From Niabella ginsenosidivorans (GTDB lineage: Bacteria > Bacteroidota > Bacteroidia > Chitinophagales > Chitinophagaceae), in assembly GCF_001654455.1 (NCBI RefSeq), contig NZ_CP015772.1:1798001-1862000 (forward strand): a DNA stretch of 64,000 nucleotides, read 5' to 3'. The position numbers and the translations under genes were made by a program. This document shows, one piece after another, positions 62,696-64,000 of the stretch (within the stretch, counting starts at the first letter, position 1; each line of letters opens with the position of its first letter). Below the pieces are notes generated by a model that saw only the letters and a program-made list of their open reading frames with translations, was not told the DNA's origin and searched no databases.

Positions 62696-62763
62696 TTCGG
62701 GAAACTTTTCGGTCTGATTAAAATGTCATTTCCGTATAAGATGGCGCTTTATTAAAAAATGGG

Positions 62764-63588
62764 TCAAAACAACGTCAGCTGTCCCAGCGTGAGCGGAACG
62801 CTGGAATGAGGCGCCTTATTACCTGAAACCCTGTACACCGGTGTTTCTTCGTACCGCGAGGCAATTACAATATGGGTAGTTGTTGCCTGCTTATGAAAAA
62901 GGTCATGAACCAGATCCGGGTGGTTATTGTCCGCAGAAAGATGGGAGAGGAACAGGTGGCTCATATGCGCCGGTCTGCAGGAAAGAAAAAGATCCAGTGC
63001 TTCTTTATTGGATAAATGCCCCAGGCCGCCGCGGATTCTTTTTTTAAGGTAATAGGGATACCGGCCCTTCTCAAGCATCTCCTCATCATAGTTGGCTTCC
63101 AGGAAAGCCGCATGACATCTTTTGAAATGAGCACTGATCTTTTCGCAAACTTTCCCGATATCTGTAAAAATGCCGATACAGGTATGATGATCCTCTACCG
63201 TAAAGCTGTGCGGGTCTGCGGCATCATGATATTTCAGGAAGGCACTGACCACGAGCGCGCCGATGTGGACGGGTGTTCCTGCGCACAGTGGCCGTACCAG
63301 GTCCGGGTCCAGCTGCAAGCCTGCCTGACGCAGCGTTCCCGGAGAAATGTATACGGGGAGCTGGTGCTTACGGGATAGCACTTCCAGGCCCCTGATATGG
63401 TCGCTGTGCTCGTGCGATATGAATATCGCTTTTACTTTTTTCATCGCCAGCCCCAGCCGGTACATTCTTTTCTCTGTTTCCCGGCAGGATAAGCCGGCAT
63501 CAATCAATACCGCCTCCTCATCGTTACCAATATAATAACAGTTGCCATTGCTGCCGGAATTAAGCGCCGTAATATAAAGGCTGGTCAT
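62764..63588 (-). CDS. MBL-fold hydrolase, WalJ/YycJ-like
   Basis: The 274-residue protein starts with a short strand ITALNSGSNGNCYYIGNDEE, AVLIDAGLSCRETEKRMYRL and the metal motif FISHEHSDHIRGLEVL (HxHxDH), as in the metallo-beta-lactamase fold group that includes WalJ/YycJ. Later His/Asp ligands are expected in YHDAADPHSFTVED, FTDIGKVCEKI and LGHLSNKEA; SHLFLSHLSADNNH is also typical. Family members act as nucleases or small hydrolases; the exact target is unknown. Cytoplasmic. The 410 bases beyond its start hold repeats. Confidence 0.87.
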   Translation of the reverse strand: MTSLYITALNSGSNGNCYYIGNDEEAVLIDAGLSCRETEKRMYRLGLAMKKVKAIFISHEHSDHIRGLEVLSRKHQLPVYISPGTLRQAGLQLDPDLVRPLCAGTPVHIGALVVSAFLKYHDAADPHSFTVEDHHTCIGIFTDIGKVCEKISAHFKRCHAAFLEANYDEEMLEKGRYPYYLKKRIRGGLGHLSNKEALDLFLSCRPAHMSHLFLSHLSADNNHPDLVHDLFHKQATTTHIVIASRYEETPVYRVSGNKAPHSSVPLTLGQLTLF

Positions 63589-63699
63589 GCTGCAAAATAC
63601 GCTGTTTTAGTTAAACAGCTGCAACCTTGCCTGACCCAATAATACCATTCAGACTTTTAAATGGCGCCAGGTGAAGGCATGTCAGGCTGAGATACTCAA

Positions 63700-63960
63700 A
63701 AGAGCGTTGGGGCGACAATTTTTTCAATCGTCATCCCGGGCGTAGCCCGCGATAACGGGAGAAGCCGGTGGAATCTCTGTATTACCAGAGAGATTCCACC
63801 GTTCCATCCGGCCGGAATAACGTTCCTTATGTAGAGTCATTTCCAACAACTTCCAATACTTGTCATTAACAGCCTGACGAAGCCTGATCACCCTTCGTCA
63901 ATCCCGATAGATCCGGGACCGGGTAACCGTGTTCTTTTAATGTCGAAATAGTATAACATT
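63700..63960. repeat. Dispersed repeat copy at the right edge
   Basis: AATCGTCATCCCGGGCG, GGAATCTCTGTATTACCAGAG, then AACGTTCCTTATGTAGAGTC and ACTTGTCATTAACAGCCTGA match the 16132-16295 segment with scattered differences. CTTCGTCAATCCCGATAG follows. The remaining part of the end region up to 64000 is AT-rich, with nothing recognised. Confidence 0.75.
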
Positions 63961-64000
63961 TCAATTAAACAAAAAAAAGATGGCGATACCTCTTTTTAAT

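Noticed and set aside
62500-62755. Two 60-residue open frames on opposite strands in the hairpin region
   Set aside because: They follow from the palindromic hairpins and have no start context or homology.

Overview
The window looks like chromosomal DNA of a Bacteroidota member, probably of the Chitinophagaceae. The grounds are a SusC/SusD pair, a GH51/SusCD/LacI sugar locus, a Bacteroidota-style RND efflux operon led by TetR, weak ribosome binding sites, AT-rich spacers, and one -7-like TAnnTTTG element. No rRNA operon, phage, insertion sequence, integrase or CRISPR array was seen. The one RNA gene is a tRNA-Lys(CTT).

Layout. 0-6.3 kb: amino-sugar and N-glycan catabolism (NagB, GH20 hexosaminidase, glycosylasparaginase), CutC, a small DMT protein, an SH3b protein and a frameshifted double-BON lipoprotein. 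6.4-13 kb: an ABC-F ATPase, a DUF3347 protein, tRNA-Lys, an AraC regulator, an amine oxidase and a chromate transporter. 13-22 kb: a minus-strand efflux operon in the order TetR, adaptor, RND pump, outer-membrane factor, Bcr/CflA MFS pump. Two of its gene gaps are filled with dispersed repeats, and a palindromic operator lies before tetR. 23.4-33.8 kb: a sugar-use locus (FAD oxidoreductase, MFS importer, SusC, SusD, GH51 arabinofuranosidase) divergent from a LacI regulator, with palindromic operator-like sites between them. 34.3-40.6 kb: a very large alpha-2-macroglobulin-like protein that carries a SusC-type TonB plug module where the bait region is expected. 41-50.6 kb: housekeeping and mixed genes (Pcm, LysE, a ParE-type toxin/antitoxin pair, an HdrD-like Fe-S membrane protein, a phosphoribosyltransferase, a dienelactone hydrolase, Cmk, a Gfo/Idh/MocA oxidoreductase, a C1 peptidase). 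50.7-62 kb: a region with many broken genes (response regulator, a Cys-rich unknown, a membrane protein, a LuxR remnant, a VOC protein) mixed with intact ones (PIG-L deacetylase, DUF2625, DHFR-like, DAO-type oxidase, catalase HPII with a YciE/YciF-type protein). The window ends with a WalJ/YycJ-type MBL hydrolase and another copy of the dispersed repeat.

The most unusual single object is the alpha-2-macroglobulin/TonB-plug fusion at 34353-40640. Several frameshifts lie at mononucleotide runs (G7 near 5931, A8 near 53430, possibly A8 near 34314). They could be phase-variable tracts or sequencing errors, and the sequence alone cannot tell which.
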